A stretch of DNA of 64,000 bases from Leishmania donovani (lineage: Eukaryota; Euglenozoa; Kinetoplastea; Trypanosomatida; Trypanosomatidae): the NCBI RefSeq assembly GCF_000227135.1, contig NC_018250.1:276127-340126 (forward strand), in the 5' to 3' direction. The notes below the pieces were generated by a model. The model did no database searches, was not told the DNA's origin, and was given only the letters and a program-made list of their open reading frames with translations. A program made the translations under genes and the position numbers. Below, piece by piece: positions 22,695 to 33,800 of this stretch (its first letter is position 1; each line of letters starts with the position of its first letter).

Positions 22695-23583
22695 GTGTAT
22701 GAGTACAGGAGACAGTGGAATGGTGGAGAGGAGGAAGGTGGGACGGATACAAACGATGAATAAGGATAATAGTAATGAGAAAAGAAAAAACACGAAGGCG
22801 AAACACCTTAGCTTTTTTGTTGTTTGTCCGCACCTAAAATGATGCGAATGAGCGTACACGACTACTCCTACTGATACTATATAGAGGAGGGAGGAAGGGG
22901 GGGCAGAACTACACAGAAACAGACGCAGAGGAGCAGGAGGTGTGTGAGGCGATTCCACGTGCGTGTGATAGACGGGTATAGATCGAGGAAGACGCAAGTG
23001 TACTGATCTGAGCGAGGCCACAGCAGGGAGAGGAGAAGCTCGGGGCACACACAAACACAGACACACAAACTTAGGTGTATAGGTGTGCGTGAGCTCAAGG
23101 ACAACAAGAAGAAAAGATGTCAAGGTCCGTGTGGTCCTCACTCACCAAAAAAAAAAGAAAAATAACGAAACAGGGGGAGAAGAAAGGGACGCCGCTTGTG
23201 CGCACCTGTATATATGCTGTGGTGGGCACTGAGGAGAGAGGAGGAGGGAACGGGAAGGAAAGAGGTGACCTCTGCTGCACGAGGGCAGAGCAAACAAGCA
23301 GCGCAGAACAGCTGAACGACGACAGGCAAAAGACGCCCGGCACGAGCGTCCGCGGGAGCGAAACGGTAACAAGAGGAGGAGAGAGGTAGGGGGTTCGTTG
23401 ACTGATTCCAGCGCGTGTATAGCCAGGAAGCACGGCGAACAGATATGGAGAGTTACGAAGTAATATGTGTAGGTGAAAACAACAAAGGAGAAAATGGAGA
23501 GAGAGAGGGCGCTGCACAACGGGAAAAAAATGTAATGAACGCCGTGGCCAACGATAGATTGAAGCGGAAACGCTCGCGTGGCG

Positions 23584-23589
<6 letters not shown>

Positions 23590-23617
<28 letters not shown>
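23590..23617. repeat. (TG)n microsatellite
   Basis: About 14 TG units followed by a G-rich stretch. Confidence 0.9.
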
Positions 23618-23623
<6 letters not shown>

Positions 23624-24154
23624 AGGGGGGTGACAGCGGCCAAAGCAAGGCTGGAGAAAAGAGATAGATACAGAGAGCCCGTGGGGAAGAGATGGGGAAG
23701 GAGGAGGTGTATGTAATGTTTGCCTACAAGAAAGAAAACGTCTGGGGTGGGGTTCCCCCTCTTCCTGCTACGTGCGCGCACGCAGGTACGAAAAAAGAAG
23801 ACGTGCAGAAAAAGATGAAAAGCGAATAAGGCGTGGGGAGGGGGGAGGGTGGAAACACAGCGAGGGAAGAAGGTCTTTAGATACTGTATTAAACTTGAGA
23901 GGACACAATAGAAGTGAAGAGCACGCACAGACACACACTCGCACTCATACACACAAAAAAAGAAAGGTGGCAGAATAGAGAGACGTTGAGGGGAGAGCGC
24001 TCGCAAGAAGAAAGCTGCGGGTGAAAGTATGTGCCGGAATGACGGCAGAGATTCGAGGAGAAGGTGGAGGGGAGACCTGGTGCGGCGGCAACAGAGAGCA
24101 GCAAAACAGATGACACAGCAAATACTCTTCTAAAGCGCAGTCACATGAATAGTA

Positions 24155-24170
24155 TATATATATATAATGT
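24155..24170. repeat. (TA)n microsatellite
   Basis: Short AT/TA alternation. A second TA array lies about 130 bases further on. Confidence 0.8.
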
Positions 24171-24291
24171 AGCAAGTGCAGTTACGGTTCTTCTTTCTCC
24201 TTTTTGCTGTGTTTTTTTTTTGTTCGGGGTACGGCGGCCGAAGTCCAAAACTAAGAAAGCTCAAAGAAATATAGATAGATGTAGGTGTATG

Positions 24292-24307
24292 TATATATAT
24301 ATATATG
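24292..24307. repeat. (TA)n microsatellite
   Basis: TA alternation within ATGT-rich sequence. Confidence 0.8.
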
Positions 24308-25122
24308 TATGTACTGATATCGATATATCTGTGGACAGATATGTTAGAGAAGGGAAAAGGCGAAAGAAATCCGCAGCCGAGGCGATGTGGCGTGGCGAGA
24401 GAGAAACAAGCGGACAAAACAGGTGAGGCTGCAGTTAGCCGCCACGGACAAAGAAAACAATAATACACAAACAGGCCAAGACGAAAGGAAGTGACAGAGG
24501 GGGGGGGTTACGTTGTCGAGCAAGGAGCACGCGCAAGCAGGAAAAGAAGCGTTCAAAATGAGATTTACTTCACAGAAAAGGAAAACAAAACGAGGCGACC
24601 CACAAACGCACAAGCGCGCAGCAGACACGCGAAAGGAAAGATACCGAGACCACCAAGAATCAATATAAGACAGAGTGTGCCGAGAAGCGACAATATGAGG
24701 GGAGGGGAGGAGTGGTTTGAAAGAAGAGAGAGGAGGACACGTCGCACAACGTTACACACACACACACGCACACAGAGACAAGCGAGTGGGAAACGGAGAG
24801 AGGAGCTGATGGTGCAATGGTGTATACAAAGAAAAGGCTGAGATGTGGCGCTTCGACTGTGTGTGTGAGAGATAAGCTGCCTCTCTGCTTACGTTCGGCA
24901 AGTCGAAGTGCTGAGAAAACGAGTGGAGGGAGAGCGGGGTAAAAAAAAAAACGGTGAAACCTAACGAAACGAAAACACACAAAAAGGGGAGCAAAAAGCC
25001 ACCGCCGTTTCGGAGCTTGCCTTTGCGGCTTATCTCTCTCTATATATGTATATTATTATGCGTGAGAAGATGAATCGTGGAGAGGAGGAAGAAGAGGGAA
25101 GGGGGTAGGGATGGGGAAAAAG

Positions 25123-25162
25123 AAGTGTGTGTGTGTGTGTATGCGTGTGTGTGTGTGTGTGT
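25123..25162. repeat. (TG)n microsatellite, interrupted
   Basis: Two TG arrays separated by a short ATGCG interruption. Confidence 0.9.
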
Positions 25163-28077
25163 CAGCTAAAGGCCGAATGCCGCGATGAAATCACCAAGAA
25201 GGATCACAGAGACCGAGAGAACGGAAAACAACACCAAAAAGGCACACGAGCGCTAGCAAGCCAGGGATGCAGAAAGCGACACAAGGTGAACAAAATAAAA
25301 CAGAAAAAAAGAGATGGACAGGCGTGACGTGGCGGTGATGGTCGGGAGCGAAGCGAGGTCAGGGTCCGGGATATGCCGACTGACGAGGGGCGAGAGACAA
25401 CCCCAAGAACGAGGAGGAGACGCACCCACACACAGACACACACGCGTACACGATAGAGAAATAGAACGAGGGAGCCGCTGTCCAGTGATTCACAGGAAAA
25501 CGAAACAAGGGTTACAGACACGGAGGCGCATACGAAAAGACCAAATATTACTGAAAGAGGACTAGATGGGGGAAGGCCAAAAAAAAAAACAGACAGGAGA
25601 CGCAGGATACGGATATCTGTGTATGCATATATACCTGTATCTGCTGAAATGAGACCTTATTTTTCTCTGCGTGTGTGTGGGGGTGTGCGTGTCGGGTACC
25701 GTTTTTTCGCTTTTCCCCCAATGTCGCTTACACCCTTTTTCGCTTTTTCTTAGTTTTTTGTTATGTGCTTTAGTTCGGCTACGTTCTTTACTTCCTTTTT
25801 GGTTTTCGGTTCGGTGTTTCGTAGTCGCTGCCGAGCGCGGCGCTTTCCGTGGTGGAGCAGCACGACGACCCCCCCGCCCCCGCCCACGCTCACTTGAACG
25901 AGGACGATACACAAAAAAAAAACCGGTGACGCTCTTGTTTCCGCTTGTTCTTTTCGTTTTCGCTTGGCCCTGTAAATTCCTCTACGTGCTGCGTTCCCTC
26001 TCTCGACTTTAGCGGAGCTTCCCACTCACGGCAGACGGTTTACCGCGCTTCCTCTCCAACGTGCAGTCCTTGAGCAGCGACAGTCTCTTGGGCTTTCTTT
26101 GTTCTTCGTTGAGAAATGACGACAGGCAAGACGAAACAAGTGAATTAGAATAGAAAAAGAGGTGATACTTGTGTGTTAGATAATTCAAGCTCCGGTTCAC
26201 GCACCGGAACACACACACACACAAAGAGCTAAGGAGCTCGACTGCTAGGACGCAGAGGCGCTCCCTCAACTTGCGAGCACTTATGTATTCGGAGCGGTTT
26301 TCACGAGCACCAGATCAGTTTCACAGTCTTTTTCTTGCTCTCTCCTTACCGTCTTTCTTCAATGGCTTTGCCTGCGCGCCTTTCCACCTCTCGCACTGAG
26401 GCACTTGAGATGAAATACAGAAAGCACACAGGCAAGCACGCACAAAGAAAGTCCAGCGAAGTCAAAAAAAGAAAAGGGAGAGAGAGGAGGAGCGGAGGCG
26501 TTTGGTTTCTTTGGAACGATTTTACTTCGTTTCCTTCGCCCGTATGAGCATTATTTAGGCGTTGGCTCGTGCGCAACGAATTTGAGGCGATGCCTCGCTG
26601 CTCTGCTCCGGTCGATCCGCACACGCCGGGAGTCCAAAGAGAGAAAAAAAAAAAACGAAGCAAACGAAACAAGCAAAAGACAGAAACCAAAAAATATATC
26701 AACGCTGTTTGGTGCTGGTGTGGTGCTCAGAGGAGCGCGCAAGATGCCCGTGCGTGCGCGGGCGCCTTAGGGCGCAGAGGTAGCGTCTCGGAGGAGAAGC
26801 TAAAGAAGGAGTCAGTCAGGACAGAGAGAGTGTCACAGGCTACTACGCCAGCGCTGTTTCAGCTTTCGCTCACACTCGCTGTAGCGCCCCACAAACTCGC
26901 ACACGTGCTGTGTTCACCTTCGGGAGTGCCTTTGTTTCGGTGCCTACTTCAGTCTAAGCAGTCCCTCAGGCTTGCGTGCTGGCAGCGTGAGCTCGGAAAG
27001 AGAAAAGCAAAAGCGGCGTCACAAACAACAGCGCGAAGTAGCTGTTGTCGAGCAGAGAGTTGGAAAGGGAGGAGAGGGAGAGGGTTAGGGGCAACAAAAT
27101 GCGAAAAAATGGGAGGATCGCACGAGAGCCGATCAAGGCTCGACGGACAGACAGAGAGAAAATCAAACGATGACGATGCGATGATCAGCGCCTATTTTTG
27201 TTTCTTTCGGTCGAGACGAAGGGTCTCGTGAGCTATGTGTAGGTGGGTAGGCAGGCTCTGTGATCGTCGTGTCAGCGACGAGAATGCGAAGAGGAGGGGA
27301 AGAGGAAGATGGCGTCCCTATGATGGGCTTCGTCACTCCGACTCAGGCAGCGCTGCTCAGTAAAACGTGCACAGGCAGAGACAAAGAGATGCAGATACGA
27401 AGGCGCACGCACGTTGCAAACCTCTAGCACGCGTGCTCCGTAACTTTATGTATATCGATGTGTCTTTCTGTAGCAGTTGCTGAGACACCAGCCTTGTTAC
27501 CTCCGTCTTGCTTCCGGTGTCAACCTATGCTTTCTGCACTGATTTCTGCTATTGCCTTCCTTTTCTTCCGCACGGACGCCTCTCACCACTGTTTCGCGTC
27601 TTGCACCCTTTGCTCTTGTGGACGGGGTGGCCTCCTTCCTGTGATGAGGCAGTGGGGGGACCCGGAGGGTCGCAAAGGAATGTTGAAGGACGTTTTGGGG
27701 CTGACTAAGGACGGATAAAGACAGAGGAAACAGGTAGGATTCCGAAAAAAAAAAGCAGCACCTGCCCAACGAATGTGACACATCGGCACATTTTTCCACC
27801 GAGGTGGGGAGACACAGTGCAGCAGAAATGGATGCACACAAGCGCGTGCGTGAGCGTGGATGCGTGCCACGGAAAAGCAGTAAGGAGAGGGAGAAGTGTA
27901 GAAGAGGGTGGGAGAAGACGAAAAAAAAGCATATAAGAGAGGCTGAGATTCGGGCCCAATCGCTCATGCAGCCCGGCGCTCATGCGATACAACACTCACC
28001 GCTCGCCTCTCGCAGCCTTCTGCTGATCAGCCGAACAAGGCGGTAGAGAATCCAGCAGGCAAAGTTCGTCAGCCGGT

Positions 28078-28277
28078 CCATTACTGTCACAGACAAGCCA
28101 GCCAAAGCATGCGCCTACACAGCCACAGTCCACCCCCCGCGGTCGCGCTGCGGCTGACGGGCTCGTCTCGTCCTTCCGCATCCCTTCGTCGCACGTGCGC
28201 TGCACGCCGCCATCCAAGCGGGCCGCGCTCAGAGCCCTGCTCGAGCGGCACCAGCGGCGGCGTCTGTCGGGCGGGTA
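28078..28277. repeat. Partial copy of dispersed repeat, with internal deletion
   Basis: Matches 18613-18867 but lacks about 57 bases after the shared ACAGTCCACCC. Beyond 28277 it joins unrelated sequence, which shows that the repeat is modular. Confidence 0.75.
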
Positions 28278-28723
28278 ATAGGGGGACGCCGGCCCGGCAT
28301 CGGAGAGCAGTACGACCAAATCGGTAATCCATAGAGTTGGTGCCGGTGCTTCCGGCATTGCTCATGTTGCAGGCTTGCCCATCTTGTCCACGTGTTCCAA
28401 TCCACAATGATCACAGACACACCCAAGTGAGAGGCGCACGCGACGGGCCACCCTCCGCAATCGCAGGGCCCGCCCTGAGAGCGCCACGAGGAGGGAGAGC
28501 GAACCTGTGGCAGCAGCCGCACTTGTTTTCCTATGTCTTGGTTTCCCAGCAGTCTTTCGCAGCAGGTCAGGTCCCGGCTCCACACTCCGCGCCGGGGCCG
28601 CAAGCAAGTGAGCCGCAGCCCCCTGTCTGTGTGCCTGTGAGTGCGTCATCAGGATAGCGCATCGCGGCTGCGCCTATCTTGATGTCCATCTGCCCACAGC
28701 GAGTACGGCAACGCCGCAACATG
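28157..28723. repeat. Left copy of ~567-bp direct repeat at gap 3
   Basis: Nearly identical to 28876-29443, but with at least two substitutions, near 28192 and 28384. The left flanks differ, so two genomic copies or alleles are likely rather than simple contig overlap. Minus-strand frames are open but unrecognised. Confidence 0.8.
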
Positions 28724-28822
28724 NNNNNNNNNNNNNNNNNNNNNNNNNNNNNNNNNNNNNNNNNNNNNNNNNNNNNNNNNNNNNNNNNNNNNNNNNNNNN
28801 NNNNNNNNNNNNNNNNNNNNNN
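28724..28822. other. Assembly gap 3 (99 N)
   Basis: Run of N between two near-identical ~567-bp copies. Confidence 0.99.
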
Positions 28823-28875
28823 AACCCCTGGTCGTCTAGCGCGCACCGTCCTGCCGTCGTATCGGGTCGTGTGTC

Positions 28876-29443
28876 TGACGGGCTCGTCTCGTCCTTCCGC
28901 ATCCCTTCGTCGCGCGTGCGCTGCACGCCGCCATCCAAGCGGGCCGCGCTCAGAGCCCTGCTCGAGCGGCACCAGCGGCGGCGTCTGTCGGGCGGGTAAT
29001 AGGGGGACGCCGGCCCGGCATCGGAGAGCAGTACGACCAAATCGGTAATCCATAGAGTTGGTGCCGGTGCTTCCGGCATTGCTCATGTTGCAGGCTTGCC
29101 CACCTTGTCCACGTGTTCCAATCCACAATGATCACAGACACACCCAAGTGAGAGGCGCACGCGACGGGCCACCCTCCGCAATCGCAGGGCCCGCCCTGAG
29201 AGCGCCACGAGGAGGGAGAGCGAACCTGTGGCAGCAGCCGCACTTGTTTTCCTATGTCTTGGTTTCCCAGCAGTCTTTCGCAGCAGGTCAGGTCCCGGCT
29301 CCACACTCCGCGCCGGGGCCGCAAGCAAGTGAGCCGCAGCCCCCTGTCTGTGTGCCTGTGAGTGCGTCATCAGGATAGCGCATCGCGGCTGCGCCTATCT
29401 TGATGTCCATCTGCCCACAGCGAGTACGGCAACGCCGCAACAT
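28876..29443. repeat. Right copy of ~567-bp direct repeat at gap 3
   Basis: Corresponds to 28157-28723 and then continues into 29444 on. Its left flank (28823-28875) is unlike that of the first copy. Confidence 0.8.
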
Positions 29444-29801
29444 GGGAGAGTCGCTGCACGCACGACGCTGGCTTCTTCCTCGTCCGGCGGGTGCGCCCGC
29501 AGCCCGGCAGGAAATGATACGCTGACGCACACGCGATCGCTGCGCATAACGGAGGCGTGCGCGCGCGGGGCTCCCGAGGGGTGTCGATGCCTGCACACCG
29601 GCGTGAGAGCTGCGGGGGCGTTGTGACGGCACCGCCATGCGGCGCGTGCACCCATCCCCACGCCAAGTGCGCAAGGCGGCCTCCTGGCGTGGCCGCGGAC
29701 GGATGCAGGCAGGTGCGGCGCAACAGCGCTATGGGGTCGGGGGGCAGTGGATCGGCCTCTCCCGGCGGGTGTCCGCTATCTGCATATTTTGGGGCACCCA
29801 C

Positions 29802-30118
29802 GATGGCTGCGGCTGCTTTGGTGTGAGGGTGCACAGGTGCCCTCGTGCAGTTGCCGACCAGCACCATCCCACCACGCGACGGCACCGTGGAGCACCGTTG
29901 ATTCAAGCCGTGCCATGTAGGAAGAGCGGAGGGGATTCGCTGATATACCGGACTCTTGACCCGAAAACGGCAAGATAAGAGGTTGCATCAACGCCACACC
30001 AAAAAGGCAGGAGTTCTCGGCACTTTCGCGCTTCCCGCGCCCCTTCAAAGCCGGTGATGCAAGCCTTCATGCATTACGGCCCGTTTGGACGCAGCAGGTG
30101 CTACGCTGGTGTGTACCA
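29802..30118. repeat. Left copy of 317-bp direct repeat at gap 4
   Basis: Appears identical to 30218-30534 and ends exactly at the gap, the pattern of an unmerged contig overlap. Confidence 0.85.
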
Positions 30119-30217
30119 NNNNNNNNNNNNNNNNNNNNNNNNNNNNNNNNNNNNNNNNNNNNNNNNNNNNNNNNNNNNNNNNNNNNNNNNNNNNNNNNNN
30201 NNNNNNNNNNNNNNNNN
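30119..30217. other. Assembly gap 4 (99 N)
   Basis: Run of N between two exact 317-bp copies. Confidence 0.99.
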
Positions 30218-30534
30218 GATGGCTGCGGCTGCTTTGGTGTGAGGGTGCACAGGTGCCCTCGTGCAGTTGCCGACCAGCACCATCCCACCACGCGACGGCA
30301 CCGTGGAGCACCGTTGATTCAAGCCGTGCCATGTAGGAAGAGCGGAGGGGATTCGCTGATATACCGGACTCTTGACCCGAAAACGGCAAGATAAGAGGTT
30401 GCATCAACGCCACACCAAAAAGGCAGGAGTTCTCGGCACTTTCGCGCTTCCCGCGCCCCTTCAAAGCCGGTGATGCAAGCCTTCATGCATTACGGCCCGT
30501 TTGGACGCAGCAGGTGCTACGCTGGTGTGTACCA
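30218..30534. repeat. Right copy of 317-bp direct repeat at gap 4
   Basis: Same sequence as 29802-30118, starting exactly after the gap. Confidence 0.85.
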
Positions 30535-30827
30535 CTTCGGCAGAGCAATGTCCACAAGGGATGAGCACAGGCGTGCCAGAGAGGAACTCCGCTGCGTTGC
30601 TCCCGTAAGCACGGGCAAAATATCATAGCCTACGTGTTGCCCGACAGCATGAGGTCGGCACGAGGCGCGCGCACGCGTGGAGAGCGGTAGATTTGTAATA
30701 ATAATAAAAAAACGCTATTCGGAGCGACTCCTTGCCAATGCTCCAAGAAGAACCTACGCGGCTTGATAGGGCTCTTCAAAGCCTGTGCAGCCGTCTTTGT
30801 GAATTGCCTTCCTGTCTCGCAGAGCTC

Positions 30828-33800
30828 CTACTGGAAGATGATCTTCATGGCTGAGCGCACGTCTTGGCGGATGCGCAGGTAGCGCAGCTTCTCCTCTGCC
30901 GACATGAGCTTCAGATAGCCTGATTCCTTTACCTCGCGAATGTGATCCAGTGGCATGATGAGCAGACTGCTCGTTTCCTTCAGCATCTGGAACAGCACCT
31001 CGACCACGGCACCACCAAGTCCTGGTGTGCTCGTGAGCGGGGCCATCGCCTCCTTGTAGGCAGTCACGTCCTGCTTATACACAAGCGCGCCGCGGTCGTT
31101 CGCAACGAAGCTCTTGAGGTGAGCCGAAATGCCGCGGTACAGGCATACACCCAAGGTGCGCACAAAGGAAGACGGCCCGCCATCGCCGTATAAAAGCTGC
31201 TGAAGGTTCATTGTGCGTGCACGCGCCCGCACAGCGCTGACGCTGGAGGCAGGCGAGGCTGTGAAGGCCCCATTCGTGGAGGACGGCATCACTGACTCTA
31301 GCACGGGGGTGGTACCGCCAGTGCCGCTGACCACATCTGTCGCCGCTGCCCGCGCGGCCTGATGCTGCTGCACCGCTGCACCGAGGGCCCCGCCAGCGGC
31401 CGTCTGCGACGACATCTGCCGCTGGTGTATCTGCCCGTTCGACAATCGAATAAACTCGGAAGCCATGTCGAATTGGCGTGTGATGTAGTAGCAGAACAAG
31501 GTGCAGGCACGCGTGCACGGCGGTGCCACCGTGTCGGCGTCGTCGCGCTTCGAGTCCGCCTTGGGCAAGTAGTCGCTCTTCAGCTGATAGTGCTGCAGAA
31601 TCGAGAGGGAGCGAAGCAGAATTGCCTGCACGCACATGTTCAGTAGGCGCTCCGAGCGTTCATCTACCGCCTCCAGAGCGGTGCTGCGAGCCTCCTCGAC
31701 GTCCTGGATGAGCCGCGGATATTGCTGCAGGAGCGGGACGCAGATGGCATCTGTCGTGTCACTGAGAGTCATAAGGGAGGACTGGGCGAAGAGCAGCATC
31801 CGGATCGCGCACTGCTGCGGCTCCATCTTTAGCGGCTGCAACAGCTCGTCCTCTGACTTGGGCTTGACTCGCCAGTTATCGCGATCGTTGCGCAACGAAT
31901 CCGAAACCTTGCGCAGCTCCGCATCGAGGTAGTTGCCGACGTACACGAGCGTGGCCTTGATGAGGTCGTACACGTAGGAGCCCACCTCCTTAGGAAGCGC
32001 GTACGTCTTCACGCGGCCAGCCACCTCCGTCAGACACGTTAGCACCTCCTTCATCTTCGTCATGTGCGCTTCGCGTAGGTCAAAGAACTCGTCCGGGATG
32101 GCGTGCAGACTGCGCGTGTACTTTTCTTCGATAAGTGTAAAGTACCGGTTCAGGAGCTCCAGCTCCGTGCGCTGGGCGCTATAGGCGCCTCGCTGCGCAA
32201 AGATGACGTCGACAAAGCGGCCGAGGAAGTCGACCTGGTTGGCGCTGAAGATGTTCCTGAGCTCCCTCACGTACTCCTGGTAGAAGGCGTAGAGGCGCGT
32301 CTCCATCGTGTGGTGGTAGGCAATGCTGTCGGCCACCCGCGCCCCGCAGCGCCGCTTTGTGCGTGGGGTTAGGCTGCCCTCCGCCTGCATCATCGACGTC
32401 GCCTGGGTCTCCGCCAGCTTGATCTGCTGGCTCAGGAACGGCCTGACCACGCCGTCCGTGACACGCGACAGCAGCTGCTGGCGAGCCGTGTTGGTGGTAC
32501 CGAAGATCGTCTCGACGACGACGACGTTGCGGCGAATGCGGTCGAGCAGGAAGCGGAAGGTCCGCTGCAGCTCCTTGTCGGTGTGCTGCCGGTAGTGGTC
32601 CATCGCACGCACCTCCGACGACTGCGGCAGCGGTGGCAGCCCCGGCAGCGGCTTCGGGCTCCATTCGCTAAACAGGGCCACGCCCAAGTCGTTGATAGAG
32701 CGAGAAAAGAACAGCGAGAGTAGTTCATCATTCGACGCTGTCAGCGTGTTATACAAGGACGAGATTCGTCCAAGAGTCTTGAGCAGAGCGCGGCCGTACG
32801 CCTGATACACGGCCGTCTGTGGATGCTCATTGTAGAAGTCGTTGAAGCACGTCACGACGTGGAAGAGGTCGGACACGAGCTCCTTGCGCAACCAGTCTAC
32901 GTAAATTCGAACGTTCTTCGCGTTGGTGGCCAAGTCGCCGAGTTCGTTCGCCAGCAGCGTGAGCCGCTGGCACCACTCAACCTGCGCCTCGGTGCAGAAG
33001 CGGAGGGCGAAGAGCCGGTCAAGTCCGGCTGCAACGGCGGCGGCCTCGGCGCGCTGCATGCGCACCTGTGTCAGGTCCACAATCGCGTCCCCGTCCGTGC
33101 CGTCACCGCCGTCCTCCATGGCCGCCGCCGCCTCGTCGTCGTTCCCGGCTTCTTCCCGCTCGTCCTCGTCGTGCTCAGCCACCGCGTTGCCGCCAACCGC
33201 GCCTTGCATGCGCACTGCATTGTCGTCGTCGTCGCCTGGCATGTCTTTGCCGGCGGCGGCTCGCGGAGAACGCTGAGGAGACTGCTGCGGTGAGAGCGAG
33301 CGCGCCTGGGAAGGAGGGGAGGCGTCGCTACTTGCAGCTGGACTGCGACGTCGCGCGCCGCTGCGAAACACGCGGGGTCGGCGCGTGGTACGCGCTGGCG
33401 CAGCGTCGGCGTCGGGAGCCACTGCAGTCGCTGAGGCAGACCGCTTCGCCATGCTGCTGCCGTCATCCCCCTCCGAGCCCGCTCCCACGCCTGCCGAGCG
33501 CGAGGAGGTCAGTACAGTGCGTGTGGTGACGGAGCTGGCGGTACTGCCAAGCCCATAGCGCTTTGTTGCTGAGGCGGGTGCGGCGGTGCTGATTACCGTA
33601 GTGTAGAAACGAGGGCGGAAGGCGGACACGCGCCCGGCTGCCCAGCGCGTCGTCACAGCTGCGCGTTGGGTTTTGCGGGTAGCCGAGATGGACTCGAGCA
33701 GCGCGCGCAGCTCGTTGCTCGAGATGCTCGTCATCATTTTGAAGTAGCGCAGCAGCTGCGACACCGCTTTGCCACGCTGCACGCGTGCATTGGAGTGGGC

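Larger units (their letters stand above)
22695..28077. other. 5.4 kb gene-poor region with simple repeats
   Basis: No supported gene. Dominated by purine-rich plus-strand sequence, TG arrays at 23590 and 25123, TA arrays at 24155 and 24294, and A-runs. The long minus-strand frame 23095-24006 is a translation of polypyrimidine tracts. Confidence 0.5.
29444..30827. other. Repeat-rich flank upstream of Sec10 3' end
   Basis: Contains gap 4 and its flanking 317-bp repeats. Minus-strand frames up to 178 codons (29370-29906) are open but carry no motif I recognise. The last 290 bases before 30828 are presumably Sec10 3' UTR. Confidence 0.5.

Noticed and set aside
22695..23141. N-terminal extension of the hypothetical gene
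   Set aside because: Open frame through pyrimidine-rich leader sequence; more likely 5' UTR than coding.
23095..24006. 303-codon minus-strand frame, Phe/Leu/Ser-rich
   Set aside because: It is a translation of polypyrimidine and TG/CA arrays; it mimics hydrophobic protein but lacks gene-like composition.
29370..29906. 178-codon minus-strand frame in the repeat region
   Set aside because: Runs through a repeat and gap-flanking sequence, with no known domain; not listed as a gene.
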